Positions 31,941-39,518 of a DNA stretch of 45,542 nt are shown in pieces (the stretch's first letter is position 1; every line of letters begins with the position of its first letter). The translations under genes were made by a program, and so were the position numbers. The notes under the pieces were generated by a model that saw only the letters and a list, made by a program, of their open reading frames with translations, had not been told where the DNA came from and made no database searches. The stretch is from JANRIC01 sp033765345 (lineage in GTDB: Bacteria > Bacteroidota > Bacteroidia > Cytophagales > Microscillaceae): positions 1-45,542 of the forward strand of contig JANRIC010000071.1 of NCBI GenBank assembly GCA_033765345.1. The letters run 5' to 3'.

Positions 31941-34247
31941 ATGAATAAGCTCTTTAATCTATTAAATGATGCTTTTAATGATGGTGATCTACAAACATTT
32001 TGTTTTAAATATTTTGGAGAAGTTCATAATAACTTCGGGGAAGGACAAGATAAAGCGGTTAAAATCTGCAATTTAATAGATCATTGTCGAAAACACGACC
32101 AACTTAATTTACTCTATGAAAAAATCAAGGAAGAAAGACCAAAAATGTATGCCAAATATGAAACTAGGCTTCCTAAAGATATTTCAGGAATAAGCTCTCA
32201 AAAACCTCTTAACCAAACCTCTAATGTGGTATCCAAGTATCTCGATAACATCCCATCCATAAATTTCAATGAAGTTATTGGACGGGAAGAAAACTTGGAA
32301 GATTTGAAAACTAATTTAGATGCAAGAAATAATCCTGTGGTTATCCAAGGAATGGGAGGGATTGGGAAATCTACCCTTGCAAAAGCTTTTATCAATCGCT
32401 ATCAAAACGATTATAAGCATTTACTTTGGATTGATGGCAAAAATGGCATTAGAGAAGGCTTTTCTAATAATCCAACTTTAGTCCACAATTTGAATTTAAA
32501 AGATTATATAGAAAGTTCGTCCCCTGATATAAACTCAGAAAGGGTTCTTGAGCTTATATTAAACAAATTAAAAAATCTAAATACTAATCCGGATCAGCAT
32601 AATTTGCTTATTGTTGATGATGCTCAAAATGATATAGAAATTTACGCCGAAAAAATCAGTTTACAACCCTACTGGAAGGTCTTACTTACCTCTCGTAATA
32701 AACTCATAGGTTTTGAAGAATATAAATTAGATTTTTTGAGCGAAGAAAATGCCATAGATTTATTTCTCTTGTATTATCACAAAGAAGATCGAGATCAAAA
32801 AGAAATTATTCGACAAATTATCAATATTGTTGGTCTGCATACCCTTACTATCGAGTTACTGGCAAAAACTGCTCAATCCAATCGTGATTTAAGCCTAAAT
32901 ATTTTAAAAGACAGACTTAATGAGAAAGGGCTAAATCTTGCAGAAGCTGTAAAGGTTAAAACTACTTATGATAAAGTAAAAGTCGAAACCTATATTTTCA
33001 AATGCCTTGAAACTGCTTTCGATTTGGCCGAATTAACCCAGGATAATTTTGCAATTGATATTTTAATACAATTCTCTGTCATACCTACAAATTATATTTC
33101 TTACCCAACTTTAAAAGAATTACTTCAAATAGACTTTGATAAGTTAACTACTTTTAATGAAAAACTCAATGAACTTAGAGATAAAGGTTGGATAAGTGAG
33201 AACGAACAAGGATTCAAAATGCATGAGGTAGTACAAGATGTTCTAAGATATAAATTACAGCCTGATTTTATAAAGTGTGAAAAATTAATTCGTAGTATTC
33301 GTGATAAAATAGAACCTATTTCACAAGAAGACAATTTTTTAGAACAATTGAAGTGGATTGAATATGCCCAAAAAATAGATGATCATATAACAGAGAAAAA
33401 TGATTTGATGGCAGAGATACATGCCTATCTTGCCAAACTTTATCATACCACAAATGATATTGATAGGGCCATTAAACTTAGAGAAAAAACGCTGGAGTAT
33501 TTAAGTCCGAAATGCCTAGATTTATTACCTTTCCTGTCTTCAACAATGGCTGGACTGGGGATGAATTATCAAATGAAAGGATTTTTACAAAAGGCCTTAG
33601 CTCTATTTGAAAATTCCCTCCAAATTGATCAGATGATTTTTGGGGATAAACATGTAAAAATACTAAGACGTTGGATAGATATTGCTAGTATCCATCACAC
33701 TTTGGGAGATTTTGATCAAGCTATTGTTATATTGGAAGGTGAGCGAAAAAGATTTGAATGTATTTTAGAGGAAGATCAACATGACTTATTTATTCTTAAG
33801 CAAAATCTGGGAGCGTGTTATTTGGATAAAGGTCAGACTGAGGATGCAAAAGGACTTCTAATTCCTTTATATAATTCCATTGATAAATATAAAGATACTC
33901 CCCTGATAATTATTCATACCCAAGAGAATATGGGTAGATTGTATATTCTACTTGAAGAATTTACCTTAGCAAAAGAATATCTTGAAGCGTCCAAACAATT
34001 ACATATTGATACTTATGGTTTGGATAGTTATATTAACTCCAATGGTGAATTTTGTTTTATGTCCTTATATATGGAACAGGGTCTTTATCAAGAAGTGATA
34101 GATAATCTCAGGGATAATTTGATAACATATTGTCAAAATTTAGGTCAGCAAAGCCTTAGAGCGCAAAATATTAAGTCAAAACTAATTGAAGTTTATATGA
34201 AGCTTGGCAGAGATGAAGAAGCTGAAATTTTATTAAATGAAATATGA
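31941..34247 (+). CDS. STAND NTPase with NB-ARC domain and TPRs
   Basis: 768 residues. The N-terminal 75 residues form a small helical domain (LLNDAFNDGDLQTFCFKYF, then HNNFGEGQDKAVKICNLI) resembling effector-associated domains of bacterial conflict systems. The NB-ARC-like ATPase has Walker A QGMGGIGKST (about 137-147), Walker B NLLIVDDAQ, VLLTSRNK (sensor), GLHTLTIELLAK (GLPL) and MHEVVQDVLR (MHD-type). From about 480 to the end are tetratricopeptide repeats, the usual ligand sensor. Proteins of this build sense phage or other triggers and activate an effector. No effector domain is fused, so the partner may be the coupled gene at 34244 or lie elsewhere. The gene is much richer in A+T than its neighbours, suggesting transfer. 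Confidence 0.88.
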   Translation: MNKLFNLLNDAFNDGDLQTFCFKYFGEVHNNFGEGQDKAVKICNLIDHCRKHDQLNLLYEKIKEERPKMYAKYETRLPKDISGISSQKPLNQTSNVVSKYLDNIPSINFNEVIGREENLEDLKTNLDARNNPVVIQGMGGIGKSTLAKAFINRYQNDYKHLLWIDGKNGIREGFSNNPTLVHNLNLKDYIESSSPDINSERVLELILNKLKNLNTNPDQHNLLIVDDAQNDIEIYAEKISLQPYWKVLLTSRNKLIGFEEYKLDFLSEENAIDLFLLYYHKEDRDQKEIIRQIINIVGLHTLTIELLAKTAQSNRDLSLNILKDRLNEKGLNLAEAVKVKTTYDKVKVETYIFKCLETAFDLAELTQDNFAIDILIQFSVIPTNYISYPTLKELLQIDFDKLTTFNEKLNELRDKGWISENEQGFKMHEVVQDVLRYKLQPDFIKCEKLIRSIRDKIEPISQEDNFLEQLKWIEYAQKIDDHITEKNDLMAEIHAYLAKLYHTTNDIDRAIKLREKTLEYLSPKCLDLLPFLSSTMAGLGMNYQMKGFLQKALALFENSLQIDQMIFGDKHVKILRRWIDIASIHHTLGDFDQAIVILEGERKRFECILEEDQHDLFILKQNLGACYLDKGQTEDAKGLLIPLYNSIDKYKDTPLIIIHTQENMGRLYILLEEFTLAKEYLEASKQLHIDTYGLDSYINSNGEFCFMSLYMEQGLYQEVIDNLRDNLITYCQNLGQQSLRAQNIKSKLIEVYMKLGRDEEAEILLNEI

Positions 34248-34546
34248 AACACGAAAATCAAAAATTTGAGAACAAGGAGGTCAGGTTGGATGGTAATCAA
34301 TACTATAATTGTGAATTTGTAAATTGTTTCATCACTTTTGCTGGTGGTACACCTCCTGCTTTAATTGGTTGTGGTTTTATAGATTGTGAATTTGGATTCA
34401 AAGGGGCTGGGGAAAGAACTTTAAAATTCCTTGATGCTATATACCATGGGTTTGGAGATTTTGGTAAGACTCTAGTTGAAGGAACTTTTCAAAATATTCG
34501 GGAAAATAAATATAATTTTCAAGAACCTTCTCAGAAAAAAGATTAA
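34244..34546 (+). CDS. Small protein coupled to the STAND NTPase
   Basis: 100 residues overlapping the STAND stop by 4 bases (ATGA), so translation is coupled. The first half has the regular pattern of a short beta-helix (NQYYNCEFVNCFITFAGG, then LIGCGFIDCEFGF), a pentapeptide-like arrangement with Cys at turn positions. RTLKFLDAIYHGFGDFGKTLVE follows as helix. No catalytic motif or signal peptide is visible. It could be an effector, a sensor adaptor or a self-protection protein for the STAND system; nothing distinguishes these. Confidence 0.7.
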   Translation: MKHENQKFENKEVRLDGNQYYNCEFVNCFITFAGGTPPALIGCGFIDCEFGFKGAGERTLKFLDAIYHGFGDFGKTLVEGTFQNIRENKYNFQEPSQKKD

Positions 34547-34630
34547 TTGTTATAGTCAGTAGTGGCTTTCTCCCCTCCATATCTTGAAATATAAATTAAA
34601 AAAAATACAAGCTACGCTGGTGCTTCTTTT

Positions 34631-34773
34631 CTGTCTTTGCGAAAGATAGCCATGATGACCCCTTAGAACGATCTGTCAAAATGGCTATCTTGAAGCAATC
34701 CCGGCCTGAGTATGCAGTGGATATCATCCAAGCCAAGCCGGGATTGCTTCTTCGCTCCTCATCGCAAAAACAG
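34631..34773. repeat. 143-bp MITE/REP-like nested inverted-repeat element
   Basis: The outer ends CTGTCTTTGCGA (34631-34642) and TCGCAAAAACAG (34762-34773) are inverted copies with one mismatch. Inside lie two perfect hairpins: AAGATAGCCAT/ATGGCTATCTT (34643-34653, 34681-34691) and GAAGCAATCCCGGC/GCCGGGATTGCTTC (34692-34705, 34737-34750). GAAGCAATCC-type motifs next to GGAGCGA are common in dispersed intergenic repeats of Bacteroidota. It has no coding capacity. Confidence 0.75.
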
Positions 34774-34801
34774 TTCTATGGGTTTGGATTTTAGCCAATA
34801 A

Positions 34802-34915
34802 AATACGTCAAAAACTTCACTTGAAAGCACCTATCAAATCTATTTAAAAACCCTAGGCGAAAACCACCCAAATACCCAGCAGTCCAAAAAGAACCTAGAA
34901 ATATACCTCGGATAG
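34802..34915 (+). pseudogene. Remnant of a TPR protein gene
   Basis: The frame to the TAG at 34913-34915 encodes a C-terminal tetratricopeptide segment: SLESTYQIYLKTLGENHPNT and then QQSKKNLEIYLG. The LGENHPNTQ motif is typical of kinesin-light-chain-like TPRs. No start codon or upstream TPRs are present, because the inverted-repeat element lies directly before it. It is therefore a decayed 3' end, perhaps of a second sensor gene like the STAND protein. Confidence 0.7.
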
Positions 34916-35025
34916 GTGAATATCCTGAAAAGTAACCCTTTTAAGGGTTTAGCCAATCCATATACTCAGTATAAACGATTTCAGCCAATTTTTACAAAAG
35001 AGCCTAAATTTATATACAAACGAAC

Positions 35026-35033
35026 TACCTTTG
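35026..35033 (+). promoter_or_regulatory. -7 box of truB
   Basis: TACCTTTG is an exact TAnnTTTG match. Transcription should start near 35040, so the ATG at 35045 has a very short leader. This decides against the in-frame GTG at 34916, which overlaps the TPR remnant. Confidence 0.6.
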
Positions 35034-35044
35034 CACAAAAAAAA

Positions 35045-35743
35045 ATGACAAAAGTCTTTAATTTTCAGGAAGGTGAAGTGCTGTTGGTTGATAAGCCCTT
35101 ACATTGGACATCCTTCCAGGTAGTCAAAAAAATCCGCAACTTAGTCACCAAAAAAGCTCCCAAAAATACCAAAGTAGGGCACGCTGGCACACTAGACCCC
35201 CTGGCTACTGGTCTGCTTATTGTCTGTACCGGCAAAAAAACCAAAGAAATTGACCTATATCAGGGAATGGAAAAAGAATACACTGGTGAACTATTACTCG
35301 GAAAAACAACCCCCTCCTACGACGGCGAAACGGAAGTAGACCGCGAATACGACATCAGCCACATCAACGAAACACTCCTTCAAGAAACTACCCAAAAATT
35401 TATGGGCGAAATTGAGCAATTTCCACCCATTTTTTCGGCCGTCAAAGTAGAGGGCAAACGCTCCTACGACCTAGCACGACAGGGTAAGGAGGTAGAAGTA
35501 AAAATTAGAACGATTACAATCCGTGAATTTGAAATTACTTCCGTAGTATTGCCCAAAGTTTATTTTCGGGTGACTTGCTCCAAAGGTACCTACATCCGGA
35601 GTCTCGCACACGATTTTGGGCAGGCACTGGGGGCTGGAGCTTATCTGACAGGGCTGGTACGCACCCGCATCGGCGAATTCAGCCTCGAAAATGCATATAC
35701 CCTAGAAGACTTGACGATTGCCATTCGGGGAGAAGCCCGATAA
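35045..35743 (+). CDS. truB: tRNA pseudouridine(55) synthase
   Basis: 232 residues from the ATG at 35045. It converts U55 of the T-loop in tRNAs. The start GEVLLVDKPLHWTSF and the motif GHAGTLDPLATGLL with the catalytic Asp are diagnostic. Later segments, FSAVKVEGKRSYDLAR and CSKGTYIRSLAHDFG, also match the family. The C-terminal PUA domain of longer TruB proteins is absent, as is usual in Bacteroidota. ribF follows 64 bases downstream with its own -7 box. Confidence 0.95.
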   Translation: MTKVFNFQEGEVLLVDKPLHWTSFQVVKKIRNLVTKKAPKNTKVGHAGTLDPLATGLLIVCTGKKTKEIDLYQGMEKEYTGELLLGKTTPSYDGETEVDREYDISHINETLLQETTQKFMGEIEQFPPIFSAVKVEGKRSYDLARQGKEVEVKIRTITIREFEITSVVLPKVYFRVTCSKGTYIRSLAHDFGQALGAGAYLTGLVRTRIGEFSLENAYTLEDLTIAIRGEAR

Positions 35744-35778
35744 AACCAACTCTGAAGAAATTCTTGATGCAGAATACG

Positions 35779-35786
35779 TATATTTG
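35779..35786 (+). promoter_or_regulatory. -7 box of ribF
   Basis: TATATTTG matches TAnnTTTG exactly, 21 bases before the ATG at 35808. No clear -33 TTG is visible at the right distance. Confidence 0.5.
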
Positions 35787-35807
35787 CGGGCAAATACCGA
35801 TTAATTT

Positions 35808-36737
35808 ATGAAGATATATCACGGTTTGGATTCCTTTGAGAAGCCTGCATTTGCCGTAGTGACCAGTGGTACTTTTGATGGAGTACACCTCGGACACCAA
35901 AAAATCATCACTCGTCTTCGGGAAATCTGCCGAAAAAATGCAGGGGAAAGTGTGGTCATTACCTTCTGGCCGCACCCGCGCATGGTACTTTCCAAAGGAA
36001 ATACCGATCTAAAGCTACTCTCAGGTATCGAGGAAAAAGCCGAATTGCTGGAAAAGGCAGGCGTAGACCATCTCTTGGTATTGCCTTTTACGGCCGAGTT
36101 CTCCCAACTCAGTCCCGAAGAATTTATCCAAAAAATATACATCCAAGGAGTAGGCACCCGCAAACTAGTCATCGGCTATGACCACCGCTTCGGTAAAAAC
36201 CGAGAAGGAGGATTTGAATATCTTACCCAAAATAGTGCAAATTACCCCTTTACGGTAGAAGAAATCCCCCGCCAAGATATTGATGATGTAGGCATCAGCT
36301 CCACCAAAATACGCCAGGCCTTGCAGGAAGGCAATATTTCACTCGCCAATCAATACCTGGGTTATGCCTATGGGCTGAGGGGAGAGGTCGTTCACGGAGA
36401 TAAATTAGGGCGTACGATTGGTTTTCCTACGGCTAACCTTCGCATTGCAGAAGATTACAAACTCATCCCAGCAGAGGGAATCTACGCCGTCAGGGTATTT
36501 CTGGAAGCTGAAGAGCACCAAGGAATGCTTTACATCGGCAATCGCCCTACGCTGGTCGGTTTGCACGAAACCAGAATCGAGGTCAATATCCTGGATTTTA
36601 ACCGTGATATCTACGGCGCAGAAATCCGCCTGAGCCTAATTGAGAAAATCCGCAGCGATGCCAAGTTTGAAAGCCTCGATGCAATGAAAACACAATTGAA
36701 AAAGGACGAGTTGAGGAGTAGAGAGGTGTTGGGTTAG
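35808..36737 (+). CDS. ribF: Riboflavin kinase/FMN adenylyltransferase
   Basis: A 309-residue bifunctional enzyme making FMN and then FAD. The N-terminal nucleotidyltransferase domain has GTFDGVHLGHQ (about 22-32) and the later GYDHRFGKNREG and ISSTKIRQAL. The C-terminal kinase domain (about 185-309) has GRTIGFPTANL and RIEVNILDFNRDIYG. Length and domain order are standard. Confidence 0.96.
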   Translation: MKIYHGLDSFEKPAFAVVTSGTFDGVHLGHQKIITRLREICRKNAGESVVITFWPHPRMVLSKGNTDLKLLSGIEEKAELLEKAGVDHLLVLPFTAEFSQLSPEEFIQKIYIQGVGTRKLVIGYDHRFGKNREGGFEYLTQNSANYPFTVEEIPRQDIDDVGISSTKIRQALQEGNISLANQYLGYAYGLRGEVVHGDKLGRTIGFPTANLRIAEDYKLIPAEGIYAVRVFLEAEEHQGMLYIGNRPTLVGLHETRIEVNILDFNRDIYGAEIRLSLIEKIRSDAKFESLDAMKTQLKKDELRSREVLG

Positions 36738-37066
36738 TAATTGGAAAGAGGTAAAGCCTGGGTTACTTCCTGAAGATATGCTAGACCTTCACAGAGGATA
36801 GGATGATATTCACTTGTAAATCGCTTAACCCCAGGGATATCATAAGCATTGTATTTCCTTTCAAAAAAATAAAACTTTGCCTTTGAATTCTCTTAACAAC
36901 CATCCAATTTTTTTCATCCCCCTCTCTCATATTTCCAAACCCAAACTGTACCCGAGTTTTAAGCCGGAATGAACCAGAAAAATCAGTCGTCTCTATATAA
37001 AAAGAAAAACCCTTCCAAATCTTGAGGATTTGGAAAGGTTTGTTTGCCAAGGCACTATATCTAGCA
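36738..37066. other. Gap between convergent ribF and HtrA-like genes
   Basis: No gene is convincing; a minus-strand frame at 36781-37155 overlaps the HtrA-like gene and has no family features. The stretch contains the minus-strand terminator at 37007. No terminator for ribF is obvious. Confidence 0.5.
37007..37041 (-). terminator. Terminator of the HtrA-like gene
   Basis: AAACCCTTCCAAATC and GATTTGGAAAGGTTT (37007-37021 and 37027-37041) form a 15-position stem with one mismatch and a 5-base loop. Read on the minus strand, TTTTTC and more T follow. Confidence 0.8.
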
Positions 37067-38170
37067 CTAAAACTTAGAATACTCCGAACGTTCGCATTCG
37101 TAGTGTTCGATGAGGTAGTTGTCGAGTTCGTCGGCTTTTTCGGCGAAGTGCGCAATTTTATTTTGGATTTCTTCTTTGAAAGAGCTGTTTAGATCGCTCA
37201 TGTGTACACGATAGGAGAGGTAGATCATGCCCTTCCAGATACCAAAGCTGAATGGAGGCACCGGATTACTCAGAATATAGCGATATACAAGCTCTAGATT
37301 TTGCTTAGGGAGCTTCACCAAGGGGCTTGTCGTATACAGATAATTTTTGTTGTAAATAAAGATACGCACCATAGAGCTTCCCTGATGGAATTCCCAGTAA
37401 TCATAGCCGTTTCGGGCTATTACAGGGTCAATGCCCAATTCGGTATGGAGTGCAGACTCTACAAATACCGCCAATGGACTTAAAATCGGCTCATCAAACA
37501 AGGTATCTTGATCGATCGTCTGACCACAGTTGTAGCAATATTCTACCTTTTCAAACAATAAACTGCTACAAGAAGGGCATTTTACAGAGAATTGCATATC
37601 TACATTCTCGGCAAAAGACTCAAGGTCGTGCATCAGGTCTTCTACCGGAATGGCAAAACCCACGTTGTCGGCTTCGGTGAATTTACTAGTTGTTACGCCC
37701 ACAATTTCTCCACGTAGATTGACCAACGGTCCTCCACTATTACCAGGGTTTACGGCGGCATCGGTTTGGATGTAGTGTCGCCCATCCATCAATTGTTTGG
37801 CAGAAGATACGATACCATCGGTCACCGTAAAAGGCATTCCATAGGGGAAGCCCAACACAGCCACCCTGTCCATATTTTGCAAAGTACCTGCTGGCTGGAA
37901 AAATATTTCAGGGAGGTTATCCAAGGGTTTTGAGGGGAGCAAGAAAGCTAAATCCACAATTGGGTTCAGAAATACCACTTTGGCGGTGATACGCTCTTTG
38001 TCTTGGGTCTCGATAGAAACCATTTTGTGGTTGCCAACTACGTGATTGTTTGTAACAACAATGCCGTTTTTCCTAAGGAAAAAACCACTGCCACTGCCTG
38101 AAGAAGTACCAATTTTCACGACGCAGGGCATAATATCTTTGATAGAACTTGTATCGGTGTTAACGCTCAT
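37067..38170 (-). CDS. Cytoplasmic HtrA-like protease with zinc ribbon
   Basis: 367 residues. The trypsin-like domain (1 to about 190) has the triad His43 (VVTNNHVVG), Asp73 (NPIVDLAFL) and Ser145 (NPGNSGGPLV). There is no signal peptide, membrane span or PDZ domain, unlike standard DegP/HtrA. A zinc ribbon follows, with CPSC at 198-201 and CYNC at 212-215. The C-terminal third resembles the YbjN/type III chaperone-like fold (VYRYILSNPVPPFSFGIW). The gene downstream of the adjacent promoter region (38268-39410) encodes a larger protein with a similar YbjN-like part, so the two probably act together. The role is unknown; intracellular quality control or a stress or defence pathway is possible. 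Confidence 0.82.
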   Translation of the reverse strand: MSVNTDTSSIKDIMPCVVKIGTSSGSGSGFFLRKNGIVVTNNHVVGNHKMVSIETQDKERITAKVVFLNPIVDLAFLLPSKPLDNLPEIFFQPAGTLQNMDRVAVLGFPYGMPFTVTDGIVSSAKQLMDGRHYIQTDAAVNPGNSGGPLVNLRGEIVGVTTSKFTEADNVGFAIPVEDLMHDLESFAENVDMQFSVKCPSCSSLLFEKVEYCYNCGQTIDQDTLFDEPILSPLAVFVESALHTELGIDPVIARNGYDYWEFHQGSSMVRIFIYNKNYLYTTSPLVKLPKQNLELVYRYILSNPVPPFSFGIWKGMIYLSYRVHMSDLNSSFKEEIQNKIAHFAEKADELDNYLIEHYECERSEYSKF

Positions 38171-38267
38171 AGGAATAAAATTTTTTGGAGTTAATTATAC
38201 TCAAATAAAAGTTTTATAAGTATTTTAAGATCAGGACTATTTCTGAGCAGGTCCCCTGCTATGGGTT

Positions 38268-39410
38268 TTAAATATCTCTGATGCCGTAGCGATTGGTGCT
38301 TTTCTGGCTTTGACCCATCACACTTCCATAGACCCCCCAAAGGGTACTGGCTGAGTCGCCCCAGGGTTTATCGCTGGATTTGGCAAGCCCTTCTACAATC
38401 ATGGTAAGCGTGGTTTGTGGGATGACGTAATAATACAGCAAACCATAAAGCCCAGTGAGCATCGTCAGGGTAGCACCGATATAATCCTTTTTATCCATCT
38501 CGTCTTTGGCAGTGTTGTAGCTTTTATTCAAATAGTTTTGAATACCAGATACGTCAAAAGATGGTTTCTCGGAGATAAACTGTCGAGACATATACATAGA
38601 TTCAGAAAATTTTTCTTTGTCCAATTTCAAGAAACGATCTGCTACGGTGCGGGCTTTTTGAACCTTCTCATTAAAGGGAATATTGGCATTGAGATCTTTG
38701 ACCGCCTTTTCCAATTCCGACTTGAGTACACCCTGTGGTCTCAGATAATAATCAATCTTGGTGAATGCGATGTAATAGGCATCCCAACCGAACATCTCCC
38801 ATCTCTTACTCACAAAATAATCGTGATAAGCCATTGCATCACGAAGATACTGCTGGAATTTATCCCAGGCCAAGTTCATCTGATCTGGAGTAAAATAATC
38901 TACCTGCATTTCGGAGAATCGCTGGGCACCAAATTTATCGATGAACAAGTCATCATTAGAATCTGCCTGGATACATATTTCCTCAATCACCCGATAAAGT
39001 TTATAAGGTTCGCACAATTCCAGAGGCATGTCATAGCGAAAATAAATATCATTGCCCTCAAGAACGATCTGTGCCAGCACCAAAGTCCCAAAGTTGATTT
39101 CAGCTACTTGGCGCATCAACGGGATCAGGTATTTGGCCGGGATTTTCAAAAAAGGCGCGTTGATATACAAGCGATCTTCCTTGATTTCAAGGTTTACAAT
39201 GATAGATCCGTGGGGAAACGCATAAAGGCTTTTTTGATCATCTAAGGCCTTCCCGGACAGCCCCTCCTGGATGTAATCCAATACAGCGTGTACCGTAGCT
39301 TTGTAATCTTTGTCTTCGTAGGTTTTCATCACAGTACCCCAATAGTTGGAGTTCAGCAGACTCATCATCGGAGAGAGGAATGACTTGTCGAAAGTAGGCG
39401 CATTATTCAT
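38268..39410 (-). CDS. YbjN-like domain protein paired with the HtrA-like protease
   Basis: 380 residues, no signal peptide. The first half reads as a YbjN/type III secretion chaperone-like alpha-beta domain: YWGTVMKTYEDKDYKATVHA, then HGSIIVNLEIKEDRLYINAPF and LVLAQIVLEGNDIYFRYDMPL, then LYRVIEEICIQADSNDD. The second half is helical, with a hydrophobic segment at about 320-345 (GATLTMLTGLYGLLYYYVIP) that may touch the membrane. It lies directly upstream of the HtrA-like gene (97 bases) on the same strand. Function is unknown; substrate delivery or regulation of the protease is a reasonable guess. Confidence 0.6.
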   Translation of the reverse strand: MNNAPTFDKSFLSPMMSLLNSNYWGTVMKTYEDKDYKATVHAVLDYIQEGLSGKALDDQKSLYAFPHGSIIVNLEIKEDRLYINAPFLKIPAKYLIPLMRQVAEINFGTLVLAQIVLEGNDIYFRYDMPLELCEPYKLYRVIEEICIQADSNDDLFIDKFGAQRFSEMQVDYFTPDQMNLAWDKFQQYLRDAMAYHDYFVSKRWEMFGWDAYYIAFTKIDYYLRPQGVLKSELEKAVKDLNANIPFNEKVQKARTVADRFLKLDKEKFSESMYMSRQFISEKPSFDVSGIQNYLNKSYNTAKDEMDKKDYIGATLTMLTGLYGLLYYYVIPQTTLTMIVEGLAKSSDKPWGDSASTLWGVYGSVMGQSQKSTNRYGIRDI

Positions 39411-39518
39411 AGAGTAAAGAGATTTTGGTTGTATATAAACAAAAATATCTAAAAATAAAACTATTCATTTCTATGGGTTAATCCAATGATTGACCTATTA
39501 TTTTTCAAATATACTATT

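Noticed and set aside
34916..35044. Longer N-terminus for TruB
   Set aside because: The extension precedes an exact -7 box at 35026 and follows directly on the TPR remnant; TruB proteins start near 35045.
36781..37155. Minus-strand gene overlapping the HtrA-like 3' end
   Set aside because: It runs through the terminator hairpin at 37007-37041, has no recognisable family, and overlaps a well-supported gene.
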